DNA of 36,911 nucleotides from Pseudomonas parafulva NBRC 16636 = DSM 17004 (GTDB lineage: Bacteria > Pseudomonadota > Gammaproteobacteria > Pseudomonadales > Pseudomonadaceae): NCBI RefSeq assembly GCF_000730645.1, contig NZ_BBIU01000031.1:1-36911 (forward strand), read 5' to 3'. The position numbers were made by a program, and so were the translations under genes. Numbering within the stretch: position 1 is the first letter of the stretch; each line of letters starts with the position of its first letter. Positions 21,913 to 29,893 of the stretch are shown here, one piece after another. The notes under the pieces are model-generated. The model did no database searches. It was not told the DNA's origin and saw only the letters and a list, made by a program, of their open reading frames with translations.

Positions 21913-23343
21913 TCAGCCCAGGCAACGCGTCACGTGCTTGACCGACTGGTACCCCGCCAGCCCCCACGGCCCAAGCTCGCGGCCGATGCCGCTGGCCTTG
22001 GTGCCGCCCCAGGACGTTTCGACGAACACCGCCTGTACCGAGTTGATCCACCCGTGGCCAACCTCCAGGGCATCGGCCACACGTTCGGCCCGCGCCAGGT
22101 CCGCCGAGCACACCGTGCCCACCAGGCCGAAACGGCTGTCGTTGGCTTCGGCGATGGCCTGGGCCTCGCTGACGAAGCGGCGGGCGCACAGCACCGGGCC
22201 GAAAATCTCCTCGGTCCACAGGCGGCTTTCCACCGGCACATCGGTGTACAGCGTCGGGCTGACGAACCAGCCTTCACGGCCCAGCACCTCGCCGCCGGCA
22301 AGGCAGGTCAGCCCTTCTTCCCGGGCGGTGGCAAAGTAGCCCGCTACCTTCAACCATTGCGCCTGGCTGGTCAGCGGGCCCATGTCCACGTCCTCGCCTA
22401 GCGGGTTGCCGACGCGCAGCGCTTGCAGCGCCTTCTGCAGGCGGGGCAGCAGCGTATCGGCAATGCCTTCCTGCACCAGCAAACGTGATGTGGCTGAACA
22501 CATCTGCCCGGCGTTCCAGGTGATGCCGGCGATGATCCACGCCACCGCCTGGTCCGGGTCGCAGTCGTCGAACACCACGATGGCCGACTTGCCGCCCAGC
22601 TCCAGGGTCACAGGCCGGCACTGCGCCGCTGCACTGCGCATCACCTGGCTGCCCACGCCGTTGCTGCCGGTGAACGAGACTTTGTCCAGGCCAGCATGGC
22701 TGCTGAGGGCTGCACCGGTTTCTGCCTTGCCGTTGACGATGTTCAGCACGCCCGCTGGCAGGCCCAGGGCCTCGGCGATATGGCCATAGGCCTGTTCCAC
22801 CAAGGGTGTCACTTCCGAGGGTTTGAGCACCACGGTGCAGCCCGCTGCCAGGGCCGGTGCGAGCTTCCATGCGCTGGTGACCAACGGGAAGTTCCACGGC
22901 ACGATCAAGCCAACTACACCGACCGGCTCCAGGCGCGTGCGTGACGTAAAGCCGGCTGCTGCCAGCGGCACATCCTGTTGCCGGGCTGGCAACTGCTGCG
23001 CCAGTTCGGCGTAGTACTCGAAGGTGGCGATGGCATCATCCAGGTCGATTTCTGCCTCGTGCCGCGGCTTGCCGTTATTGCGCATCTGCAGGCCGATGAG
23101 CGCCTCACGGCGGGTACCGAGTTCGCGGGCGAAGCCGCGCAGGTAGGCCGCGCGGGCATTTGCGTCGGTGCATTTCCAGGCGGGCAGGGCGCGGCGGGCG
23201 GCGGCAACGGCCGCGTCCACCTGTGCCACGCTGGCGGCCGTCAGTTCATCGAACGGTTGGCCCAAGGCCGGCTCATAGACGTGCAGGCATTCACTGCCCT
23301 GGCCTGCGACCCACTGGCCGGCGATGTAGTTGGAAGCGGTCAT
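21913..23343 (-). CDS. NAD(P)-dependent aldehyde dehydrogenase (BADH-like)
   Basis: A 476-residue ALDH-superfamily enzyme that oxidises an aldehyde to an acid. It shows the cofactor-binding strand VGLIVPWNFPL, the PSEVTPL loop, and the FTGSNGVGSQVM turn. The general-base Glu is in VTLELGGKSA and the catalytic Cys in WNAGQMCSATSRLLVQ. EIFGPVL and the ending motif GGTKASGIGRELG are typical of betaine/amino-aldehyde dehydrogenases. It lies 13 bases after the NCS1 permease gene, so it probably acts on a product of what that permease imports. No amidase, deaminase or oxidase lies in the same cluster, so the substrate remains open. Confidence 0.9.
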   Translation of the reverse strand: MTASNYIAGQWVAGQGSECLHVYEPALGQPFDELTAASVAQVDAAVAAARRALPAWKCTDANARAAYLRGFARELGTRREALIGLQMRNNGKPRHEAEIDLDDAIATFEYYAELAQQLPARQQDVPLAAAGFTSRTRLEPVGVVGLIVPWNFPLVTSAWKLAPALAAGCTVVLKPSEVTPLVEQAYGHIAEALGLPAGVLNIVNGKAETGAALSSHAGLDKVSFTGSNGVGSQVMRSAAAQCRPVTLELGGKSAIVVFDDCDPDQAVAWIIAGITWNAGQMCSATSRLLVQEGIADTLLPRLQKALQALRVGNPLGEDVDMGPLTSQAQWLKVAGYFATAREEGLTCLAGGEVLGREGWFVSPTLYTDVPVESRLWTEEIFGPVLCARRFVSEAQAIAEANDSRFGLVGTVCSADLARAERVADALEVGHGWINSVQAVFVETSWGGTKASGIGRELGPWGLAGYQSVKHVTRCLG

Positions 23344-23356
23344 GTTCGGTATCCAG

Positions 23357-24856
23357 TCAGGCCATTTTGGCGTGGGTTACAGGGGTAGGCGGGGCGGTCT
23401 TGCAACGCACCCAGCGCGGGCCATTGGGGCCGTAGACGCCCGCAGGTTCAGGGAACAGGTTGAGCAGCAGCAGGTACAACACGGCTGCCAGCCCCAGCGT
23501 TACCGGCAAGCTCAGGTCGATGCCGCCGGCCAGTTCACCCAGCGGCCCGACGAACTGCCCCGGCAGGTTCACAAAGCACAGGCCAACGGCAGCACTGGGC
23601 AGCCAGGCACCCATGCCGCGCCAGTTCCAGCCATGCAGAAACCAGTAGTGGCCGCCGCGTTGCCCGCGGGTGAATACCTGTAGATCGTCTGCGTGGTAGA
23701 AGCCGCGACGCGTGATCAGGCCGAGGATCATGATCACCATCCAAGGGCTGGTGCAGGTAATGATCAGCACGGCGAAAGTGGACACGCTTTGCACCAGGTT
23801 GAAGGTGAAACGGCCGACGAAGATGAAACCGATGGCCAGTACGCCGATCAGCAGCGTGGCCGCCGCGCGGCTGAGCAGGCGCGGAAACACGCTGGACATG
23901 TCCAGGCCGGTGCCATACAAGGCCGTGGTGCCGGTGGACATGCCGCCGATCACCGCAATCAGGCACACCGGCAGGAAGAACCAGCCCGGCGCCACCGCCA
24001 GCAGGCCGCCCACGTAGTTGTTGGCGGCGATGTAGTCCGGCGCCTGGGTTGCCACCAAGGTGGCGGTACACAGGCCGAACAGAAACGGAATCAATGTGGC
24101 TGCCTGGGCCGCGATCACCGCCAGCATGATGCGTGCCTTGGGCGTTTGGCGGGGAATGTAGCGCGACCAGTCCCCCAGAAACGCCCCGAACGACACCGGG
24201 TTGCTCATGGCCAGGATCGCCGCCCCGACGAACGCCGCCCAGAAGCCTGCCTGGCCCAGGTTGACGCTACCGGCATAGCCAGCGTCGAACGGCCCGGCGA
24301 AGGCGACGATACCCAGCAGGAACAGCAGGCTGGAGGCCCATACCGCCACCTTGTTCACCCACAACATGAAGCGGAAGCCGAAGATGCACACCACCAGCAC
24401 CAGCACGGCGAACAGGCCATAGGCCAGGCCCAGGGTCAGGTCATTCTCGGGCAGGCCCACCAGGCGTTTGGCGCCGCCCACCAGTGCATCGCCCGAACTC
24501 CACACCGACAGTGAAAAGAACGCGACTGCGGTGAGCAGCGACAGAAACGAGCCGACGATACGGCCGTGTACGCCAAAGTGCGCACCCGACGATACCGCGT
24601 TGTTGGTACCGTTCAGCGCACCAAACAGGCCCATGGGGGCCAGGATCAGCGCACCCACCCCAACACCCAGCAGAATCGCCCATAACCCCGCCTGGAACGA
24701 CAGCCCGAACAGCACCGGGAAACTGCCCAGCACGGCAGTGGCAAAGGTATTGGCGCCGCCGAAGATCAGGCGGAACAGGTCCAGCGGTGTTGCGTGGCGT
24801 TGATCGTCGGGTATCTGTTCGACACCGTTGATTTCTATCCCGGTCGTGTGGCTCAT
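23357..24856 (-). CDS. NCS1-family permease (CodB-like)
   Basis: A 499-residue inner-membrane importer of the nucleobase-cation-symport-1 family, which carries cytosine, purines, hydantoins, thiamine precursors and similar ring compounds. It has about twelve hydrophobic helices, beginning TPLDLFRLIFGGANTFATAV, and the family region NPVSFGAFLGDWSRYIPRQT in the middle. The start at ATG 24856 has GGAG seven bases upstream; the longer reading to 24991 overlaps the upstream gene and is rejected. It stands between an NTF2-like gene (89-base gap) and the aldehyde dehydrogenase (13-base gap). The transported compound is not deducible. Confidence 0.87.
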   Translation of the reverse strand: MSHTTGIEINGVEQIPDDQRHATPLDLFRLIFGGANTFATAVLGSFPVLFGLSFQAGLWAILLGVGVGALILAPMGLFGALNGTNNAVSSGAHFGVHGRIVGSFLSLLTAVAFFSLSVWSSGDALVGGAKRLVGLPENDLTLGLAYGLFAVLVLVVCIFGFRFMLWVNKVAVWASSLLFLLGIVAFAGPFDAGYAGSVNLGQAGFWAAFVGAAILAMSNPVSFGAFLGDWSRYIPRQTPKARIMLAVIAAQAATLIPFLFGLCTATLVATQAPDYIAANNYVGGLLAVAPGWFFLPVCLIAVIGGMSTGTTALYGTGLDMSSVFPRLLSRAAATLLIGVLAIGFIFVGRFTFNLVQSVSTFAVLIITCTSPWMVIMILGLITRRGFYHADDLQVFTRGQRGGHYWFLHGWNWRGMGAWLPSAAVGLCFVNLPGQFVGPLGELAGGIDLSLPVTLGLAAVLYLLLLNLFPEPAGVYGPNGPRWVRCKTAPPTPVTHAKMA

Positions 24857-24882
24857 GGTAGTGCTCCAGCGCGGTTGTTGTG

Positions 24883-24908
24883 GGCCGGCGCAGTGCGCGG
24901 GCCTTTTT
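24883..24908. other. Hairpin between the NTF2-like and permease genes
   Basis: GGCCGGCGC and GCGCGGGCC form a near-perfect stem (one mismatch) around AGT, followed on the plus strand by TTTTT (24904-24908). The flanking genes run on the minus strand, so as a terminator it would only stop antisense transcription. On the sense strand it is a hairpin preceded by AAAAA. Confidence 0.4.
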
Positions 24909-24945
24909 GTGGGTGCGATGGCAGTGCGGCAGCGCCGCAAAAAAA

Positions 24946-25335
24946 TCAGCTGGGCGTGATCACCGACAGGTGTTCGTGGCAGGCCAGCCACGCTTCGCCC
25001 TGGCGGCGAAAGACGATGGTTTCCCGTTCACTCAGGGCGTGCTCTTCGTTGGCGATGCGTAGATGCGTGGCAACATCGTGCATGAAGATCGCCACCTCAC
25101 CCTGCAGGCTGACCTGGGTGTTGCTCGACTCACAACGTAGGACGGCAAAACCTTCAGCCTGCCACTGGGCCCACAGCGCCTGATAGGCATGGCGGCTGAG
25201 CAGCGGGTGGGGGAGGGTATGAAACAGAAACGTGGCGTCTTCGCTGAAGCAGGCGAAGTAGCGATCAGTGTCGTTGCTGGCGAACGCGGCAACGAGGTTG
25301 GCGGCGGCTTGCCGCACCTGGGCGTTATGGTCCAC
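24946..25335 (-). CDS. NTF2-like / SnoaL-type (DUF4440-like) small protein
   Basis: A 129-residue protein with the cone-shaped NTF2 fold pattern: an N-terminal helix with AAANLVAAFASNDTDRYFACF, then EDATFLFHTLP, and a C-terminal sheet (ERETIVFRRQGEAWLACHEHLS). Such proteins are enzymes (isomerase, cyclase, hydratase) or binding partners, and this pattern alone does not decide. The start is GTG 25335, with GAGG about nine bases upstream. It is first of a three-gene leftward set with an NCS1 permease and an aldehyde dehydrogenase, and may process or bind the imported compound. It could be transcribed with them, although a hairpin lies in the 89-base gap. Confidence 0.75.
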   Translation of the reverse strand: MDHNAQVRQAAANLVAAFASNDTDRYFACFSEDATFLFHTLPHPLLSRHAYQALWAQWQAEGFAVLRCESSNTQVSLQGEVAIFMHDVATHLRIANEEHALSERETIVFRRQGEAWLACHEHLSVITPS

Positions 25336-25475
25336 GGAAGTGGCCTCACGGTTATTGTGATTGTGGTCAGGCGATTCTGGTGGGGCGCAGCGACGTGAAA
25401 AATCCCTGATGGCAAATAATCAGTTCAGAAAAGTGTGAAGTGACGGCAAGCGCGCACAAATGCCCCAGGCATAAC

Positions 25476-25730
25476 TGGCCCGAAACAGATGTAGGAGCGA
25501 GCAAAGCTCGGGATGCGCCGCGCGGGCGGCGCTCGATCTCCCAGGCGCTGCACCTGTAAAGGCGAACACCTCCCCGCCCAACCGCATTCTGCCGGTGAAG
25601 GGTCCCGGGCTGAGATTGCATCAGGGCTGCCAAGTGTTCGCCGCAACATGATCTGCGCCTACGAGACCGAGCGCCGCCCGCGCGGCGCATCGCGAGCTTT
25701 GCTCGCTCCTCCTACGTTTGTTTCGGGCCA
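25476..25730. repeat. 255-bp nested palindromic element (REPIN/MITE-like)
   Basis: The left arm (25476-25569) and right arm (25634-25730) are reverse complements at most positions, with a three-base insertion in the right arm. They surround a 64-base centre with little symmetry. The outer ends are TGGCCCGAAACA and TGTTTCGGGCCA. Each arm contains a REP-like unit (GTAGGAGCGAGCAAAGCTCG, then GCGCCGCGCGGGCGGCGCTC) that itself folds into two small hairpins. The inner ends are GGCGAACAC and GTGTTCGCC. No protein gene fits: conceptual translations of the two strands give near-identical peptides, an effect of the symmetry. It fills most of the 461-base gap between the NTF2-like gene and the second fecI. 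Confidence 0.85.
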
Positions 25731-25793
25731 ATGTTGCTTGTTGCGTCAGCAGCTTCATAGACGCTGGCACTTCACCGCCGCTGTCTATAAGAT

Positions 25794-25812
25794 GCGATGC
25801 ATTCTCATTCAC
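25794..25812. promoter_or_regulatory. Fur-box-like site at the second fecI start
   Basis: On the minus strand this reads with AATGAGAAT-G-CAT at its core, close to a Fur half-site pair, and TATAAG (25786-25791) just upstream could be the -10. The site overlaps the first possible ATG (25797), which argues for a later start codon at GTG 25827. Confidence 0.45.
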
Positions 25813-26333
25813 CTCTGGTTTCGCCCGTGTCTCTATCCGATACCCGCAAGCTGGGTTTCTTTTTCAGTGACCACCACCGCTGGCTGTTGCAGCACGTTCG
25901 GCGCCAGTTGAGCAACCGCCCGGATGCCGAGGACACGGCGGCCGAAACCTTCTGCCAGATCATCGCCGCCCGGGTGGACCCGGCGACCATCGAGCAGCCG
26001 CGTGCCTACCTGGCCACCATCGCCCGTCGGCTGATCTTCGACCGCCACCGGCGGCGCCGCCTGGAGCAAGCCTACCTGGAACGGCTGATGATGCTGCCAG
26101 AGGCGCTGGCGCCCTCGCCAGAAGAAACCCACCTGCTGCTCGAGGCGCTGCACGCGATCGATCACAGCCTGGCCGGGCTGCCTTTGGTGGTAAAAAAAGC
26201 CTTTTTGCTGAGCCAGCTGGATGGTCTGCCCTATGCCGAGATCAGCCGTCGGCTGGGGGTGTCCGAGCGCACGGTCGGGCGGTACATGACCCAGGCGTTG
26301 CGCCAGTGCTACCTCAGCGGCGCACAGCCATGA
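25797..26333 (+). CDS. FecI-type ECF sigma factor of the rightward module
   Basis: An iron-starvation ECF sigma factor, 178 residues from ATG 25797 or 168 from GTG 25827; the later start is favoured because a promoter-like TATAAG and a Fur-like site overlap the first ATG. Region 2 is seen in PDAEDTAAETFCQIIAARV and PRAYLATIARRLIFDRHRRR, region 4 in LDGLPYAEISRRLGVSERTV followed by GRYMTQALRQCYL. It should direct transcription of the receptor gene at 27394. Its stop overlaps the fecR start by four bases (ATGA). Confidence 0.92.
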   Translation: MHSHSPLVSPVSLSDTRKLGFFFSDHHRWLLQHVRRQLSNRPDAEDTAAETFCQIIAARVDPATIEQPRAYLATIARRLIFDRHRRRRLEQAYLERLMMLPEALAPSPEETHLLLEALHAIDHSLAGLPLVVKKAFLLSQLDGLPYAEISRRLGVSERTVGRYMTQALRQCYLSGAQP

Positions 26334-27277
26334 GCCGCACCGCCCTTGGCCCGGCCGCCGAGCAGGCCATCGCCTGGATGGTGCGGCTGCGCTCGGGCCG
26401 CGACGAAGCCCGCCAGCAGGCCCAGTTCCACCAGTGGCTGGCGCAGGACCCCGCCAATGCCCAGGCCTGGGAACAGTTGCAGCGGGGCATGGGCCAGCAC
26501 TACGAGGTGGCGCGGCAGGCGCCCGATGCCCTGCGGGATACCCTGCTGCAGCCATCGATTGGCCGGCGAGAGGTGTTGCGCGGTATCGGCGGGTTGGGCG
26601 TAGTGGGTGGGGCTCTGTGGCTGGGGGTACGCAGTGAAGGTGGCCGGGTGTTGACCGCCGACCTGCGCACGGGCACTGGCGAACGCCGTATCCTCATGCT
26701 GCCCGATGGCAGCCGGCTGAGCCTGAACGCAGGCACGGCCGTGGATGTGCAGTTCACGGCCGGGCAGCGCCTGTTGCGACTCTATCGCGGCGCATTGGTC
26801 ATACAGGTGGCGCCCGATGCTTCAAGGCCCTTTATCGTGCGCAGTGAGCAAGGTGATGCGCGCGCACTGGGTACGCGTTTTCTGGTCGAGCAGCAGGCTG
26901 ATGCCACCCGTGTGGTGGTGCTGGAGCATGCTGTGCGAGCATCGCTGCCAGGGGGTGCCTGGCTCGACCTTGCAGCAGGGCAGGCGGCCTTGCTCACCCG
27001 CAAGCGCATCGAGCCCCTGCAGGGCAGCCAGGCCTACCGCGCCGATTGGCTTGAGGGCCACCTCAGTGTGCTGGACGAGCCGCTGGACGCTGTAGTCGAC
27101 GCCCTTCGCCCGTATCGCCCGGGTGTGATCCGCGTCAGCCCGCAGGTACGTCAGCTGCGCGTGCAGGGCGTATTCCCGCTGGATGACAGTGAGCGAACCC
27201 TGGCGGCTCTGGAGGAGACCATGCCTATCCGGGTGAGACGTTTCGGCGGGTGGGTGACGCTGATCGAAGCGCGGTGA
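26330..27277 (+). CDS. FecR-family anti-sigma sensor of the rightward module
   Basis: A 315-residue FecR-like protein starting at ATG 26330 in the ATGA overlap with fecI. It has the N-terminal sigma-binding domain (AAEQAIAWMVRLRSG and QFHQWLAQDPANAQAWEQ). Then comes IGRREVLRGIGGLGVVGGAL, with a twin-arginine pair at residues 79-80 directly before the membrane segment. The periplasmic FecR domain has GERRILMLPDGSRLSLNAGT, and a C-terminal STN-like domain ends the protein. It is expected to sense the loaded receptor encoded downstream and to release or activate its sigma factor. The architecture parallels that of the leftward module. Confidence 0.9.
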   Translation: MSRTALGPAAEQAIAWMVRLRSGRDEARQQAQFHQWLAQDPANAQAWEQLQRGMGQHYEVARQAPDALRDTLLQPSIGRREVLRGIGGLGVVGGALWLGVRSEGGRVLTADLRTGTGERRILMLPDGSRLSLNAGTAVDVQFTAGQRLLRLYRGALVIQVAPDASRPFIVRSEQGDARALGTRFLVEQQADATRVVVLEHAVRASLPGGAWLDLAAGQAALLTRKRIEPLQGSQAYRADWLEGHLSVLDEPLDAVVDALRPYRPGVIRVSPQVRQLRVQGVFPLDDSERTLAALEETMPIRVRRFGGWVTLIEAR

Positions 27278-27307
27278 ACACGCAGGCAAAAAACCTTGCC
27301 CCTGCTC

Positions 27308-27328
27308 GAATGAAAATTTTTATGATTC
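27308..27328. promoter_or_regulatory. AT-rich dyad before the rightward receptor gene
   Basis: GAAT-GAAAATTTTTATG-ATTC has GAAT/ATTC ends around an AAAATTTTT centre, in the 116-base gap between fecR and the receptor gene. It could be a Fur site or part of the cognate ECF promoter. I see no clear -35/-10 pair with usual spacing. Confidence 0.3.
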
Positions 27329-27393
27329 GTGTCCGCTTTTTGTATTTCGTCCCACCTCCCTCCTGACAACAGCAAACATTCAGGAGTCTTCAC

Positions 27394-29793
27394 GTGTTCA
27401 AACCCTGGCCCCTTGCCCTCGCCATCACCCTGGCCACCGCGCCCGCGGCCCACGTGTGGGCGCAAGGTTCTGTGCAACAGCAGCAGCGCTTCGATCTACC
27501 GGCCGCCAGCCTGGCGCAAACCCTCAATGCCATCGCCCGCCAGGGCGGACAGGTGATGTCCCTTGACCCGGCGCTGGTCGCCGGCAAGCAGGCACCGGCC
27601 ATACAGGGCCAGATGAGCCCGTTGCAGGCCGTGCAGCAGGCGCTTGCCGGCAGCGGCCTGCAGGCCATCGTGACCGGTAGCGGCACCTTCAGCGTGGTGC
27701 CTGCGGTGGACGCGGAAGGCGCACTGGAACTCGGCGCCACCAACATCAACAGCCAGGGCCTGGGGGAGACCACCGAGTTCACAAATTCCTACACCACTGG
27801 CGCCGTGACCATCGGCAAAACCCCGCAGACGCTCCGTGAGACGCCGCAGTCCGTGACTGTGGTGACACGCAAGTTGATGGATGACAAGAACCTGGTGTCC
27901 CTTGACCAGGTGATGGCCCAGACCACCGGCATCACCCGGGCCAACCGGGGCTACGGGAACCACCATTTCAGTTCTCGCGGCTTTGACCTGACCGACGACA
28001 GCTACATGGTCGACGGCGTGGCCGGTCAGGCGTACGCCTACACCGGGTGGATGATCCCGGACATGGCGGTGTTCGACAGGGTAGAGGTGCTGCGCGGTGC
28101 TGCCGGGCTGCTGGTTGGCGCGGGTAACCCGGGCGGCGCGGTCAACCTGGTGCGCAAACGCCCTACTGCCGACCCACGTTTTACGGTCATCACCCGGGCG
28201 GGGTCGTGGGACAACTACCGCCTGGACCTGGACGCCAGCGGCAAGCTGAACCCTGAGGGCACCCTGCGCGGCCGCATGGTCGCCTCCTACGAGGACCGTG
28301 GTTACTTCACCGACGTGACCAAGTCCAAGCGCCCATTGCTGTATGGCATCGTCGAAGGCGACCTGAGCGACGCCACCACCGTTGCGCTGGGCTTGCGTCG
28401 GCAAACCTCGCGCATCGATGGCTACAGCGTGCTGGGCCTGCCGAACAACCCGGATGCCAGCAACCCGCACCTCAAGCGCTCGACGTTCCTGGGGCAGGAC
28501 TGGGCCACCCTGCAGAGCCGCACCGATGAAGTGTTCGCCGACCTCAACCACCGTTTCAATGACAACTGGACCGGCAAGCTGGCGCTCTCCCATTCCGAAA
28601 GCAGCTACAACCGCAGCGCCATCGAATGGGACGCCGAAGACACCCTCGCCTATGGCAGCCCCACCGGCCCCAAGGTAAACGACGTCAATTATCACAAGTT
28701 CGACGTCACGGCCAATGCCGTCGACGGCCATGTGGACGGCGACTTCGAGGCCTTCGGCCTGCGCCATCAACTGTCGCTGGGGGCCAACTGGTCCAGGCGC
28801 AACATGAACGATAAAGAGGTCTCCCAGGCACTGGACAGCCCCATCCCGCTGAACGTCTACCGGCCTGATCACAATAACGTGCCAGAGCTGGCACGCCAGG
28901 GGTGGGATTACAAGCAGGACACCTTCGATACGCGCTATGGCACCTACCTGAACGCCCGCCTGCACATGACCGAAGACCTGAGCCTGGTACTGGGTGGGCG
29001 GCTGAGCTGGTACAAGACCGAGACCTCCAGCGAAGACTCGAAAAGCACCAATGAACAGAAGCACGAGTTCACGCCCTTCGTGGGTGCTATCTACGACCTG
29101 AACGACAAATGGTCGCTGTATGCCAGCTATGCGGACATCTTCATGCCCCAGGCCAGCTCCCGTACCGTCGACGGCAAGATGCTGGACCCGTCCGTAGGCT
29201 CCAACTACGAGACTGGCATCAAGGGCGAGCTGCTCGACAAACGCCTGAACGTGTCTTTTGCAATGTTCTACATCGAGCAAGAAAAAGTCGCCGCACGGGA
29301 CTATGCCAACGATGGCAAGTGCGCAGGTGACATCGCTGGCCGCTGCTTCATCAACAGCGATGGCATCAGCCGCAGCAAAGGCTTCGAGGCCGAAGCCACG
29401 GGCGAGCTGCTGCCTGGCCTGCAGGTGGCTGCCGGTTATACCTACAACACCACGCAGTCGGAAAGCGGCGGCCCGATCTCGGGGCAAACGCCCAAGCACA
29501 TGCTGCGGCTGAACACCAACTACACCCTGCCAGGGGAGTGGAGCCGCTTCAGCATCGGCGGCGGCGTGTCTGCCCAGTCCCACTACTACGATCCGCCGAT
29601 TGAGGTCAGCAACAGCGGCCGCGCCATTTTCGATGCCCGGGCCGCCTACAAGCTGGACCCGCACTGGACGGTGGGCGTGGACGTGGAGAACCTGTTGGAC
29701 CGCAAGTACTTCGACTCTACCGGTTACTGGACTCGCGGCACTACCTACGGCACACCGCGAAGCTACATGCTGACCTTGCGAGGCGACTTCTGA
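27394..29793 (+). CDS. TonB-dependent siderophore receptor with signalling domain (rightward module)
   Basis: A 799-residue outer-membrane ferric-siderophore receptor. It has a signal peptide ending AHVWA (cleavage near residue 23), an STN signalling domain (about 31-103, RFDLPAASLAQTLNAIARQG), and a linker with GETTEFTNSYTTGAVTIGK (124-142). The plug includes VLRGAAGLLVGAGNPGGAVN followed by LVRKRPT, and the barrel ends in Phe. The start is GTG 27394 with AGGAG at 27382-27386. The linker and plug start are nearly the same as in the receptor at 13481, yet the barrel loops differ, so the two probably import different siderophores. It is last in fecI-fecR-receptor order and likely needs this sigma factor for full expression. 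Confidence 0.93.
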   Translation: MFKPWPLALAITLATAPAAHVWAQGSVQQQQRFDLPAASLAQTLNAIARQGGQVMSLDPALVAGKQAPAIQGQMSPLQAVQQALAGSGLQAIVTGSGTFSVVPAVDAEGALELGATNINSQGLGETTEFTNSYTTGAVTIGKTPQTLRETPQSVTVVTRKLMDDKNLVSLDQVMAQTTGITRANRGYGNHHFSSRGFDLTDDSYMVDGVAGQAYAYTGWMIPDMAVFDRVEVLRGAAGLLVGAGNPGGAVNLVRKRPTADPRFTVITRAGSWDNYRLDLDASGKLNPEGTLRGRMVASYEDRGYFTDVTKSKRPLLYGIVEGDLSDATTVALGLRRQTSRIDGYSVLGLPNNPDASNPHLKRSTFLGQDWATLQSRTDEVFADLNHRFNDNWTGKLALSHSESSYNRSAIEWDAEDTLAYGSPTGPKVNDVNYHKFDVTANAVDGHVDGDFEAFGLRHQLSLGANWSRRNMNDKEVSQALDSPIPLNVYRPDHNNVPELARQGWDYKQDTFDTRYGTYLNARLHMTEDLSLVLGGRLSWYKTETSSEDSKSTNEQKHEFTPFVGAIYDLNDKWSLYASYADIFMPQASSRTVDGKMLDPSVGSNYETGIKGELLDKRLNVSFAMFYIEQEKVAARDYANDGKCAGDIAGRCFINSDGISRSKGFEAEATGELLPGLQVAAGYTYNTTQSESGGPISGQTPKHMLRLNTNYTLPGEWSRFSIGGGVSAQSHYYDPPIEVSNSGRAIFDARAAYKLDPHWTVGVDVENLLDRKYFDSTGYWTRGTTYGTPRSYMLTLRGDF

Positions 29794-29842
29794 GCCGGTG
29801 ACCTTGATGGGCAAACGCGGTGAAGGCGCCCTGGAAATGAAA

Positions 29843-29872
29843 AAACCCTTGAGGCGCTGACCTCAAGGGTTT
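29843..29872 (-). terminator. Intrinsic terminator of ychF
   Basis: AAACCCTTGAGG (29843-29854) and CCTCAAGGGTTT (29861-29872) form a perfect 12-bp stem with a 6-base loop. On the minus strand TTTTTT follows the stem, so it is strongest for ychF; on the plus strand it may also slow transcripts of the receptor gene. Confidence 0.9.
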
Positions 29873-29893
29873 CAGGTGTTGCACAGGGCGTGC

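Noticed and set aside
25367..25911. Two overlapping frames on opposite strands in the fecI upstream gap that translate to similar peptides
   Set aside because: Their likeness comes from the palindromic repeat at 25476-25730, not from duplicated genes.
27496..29814. 772-codon minus-strand open frame opposite the rightward receptor
   Set aside because: The opposite strand encodes a complete TonB receptor with signal peptide, STN, plug and barrel. The minus-strand product is Val/Gly/Ala/His-rich low-complexity sequence.
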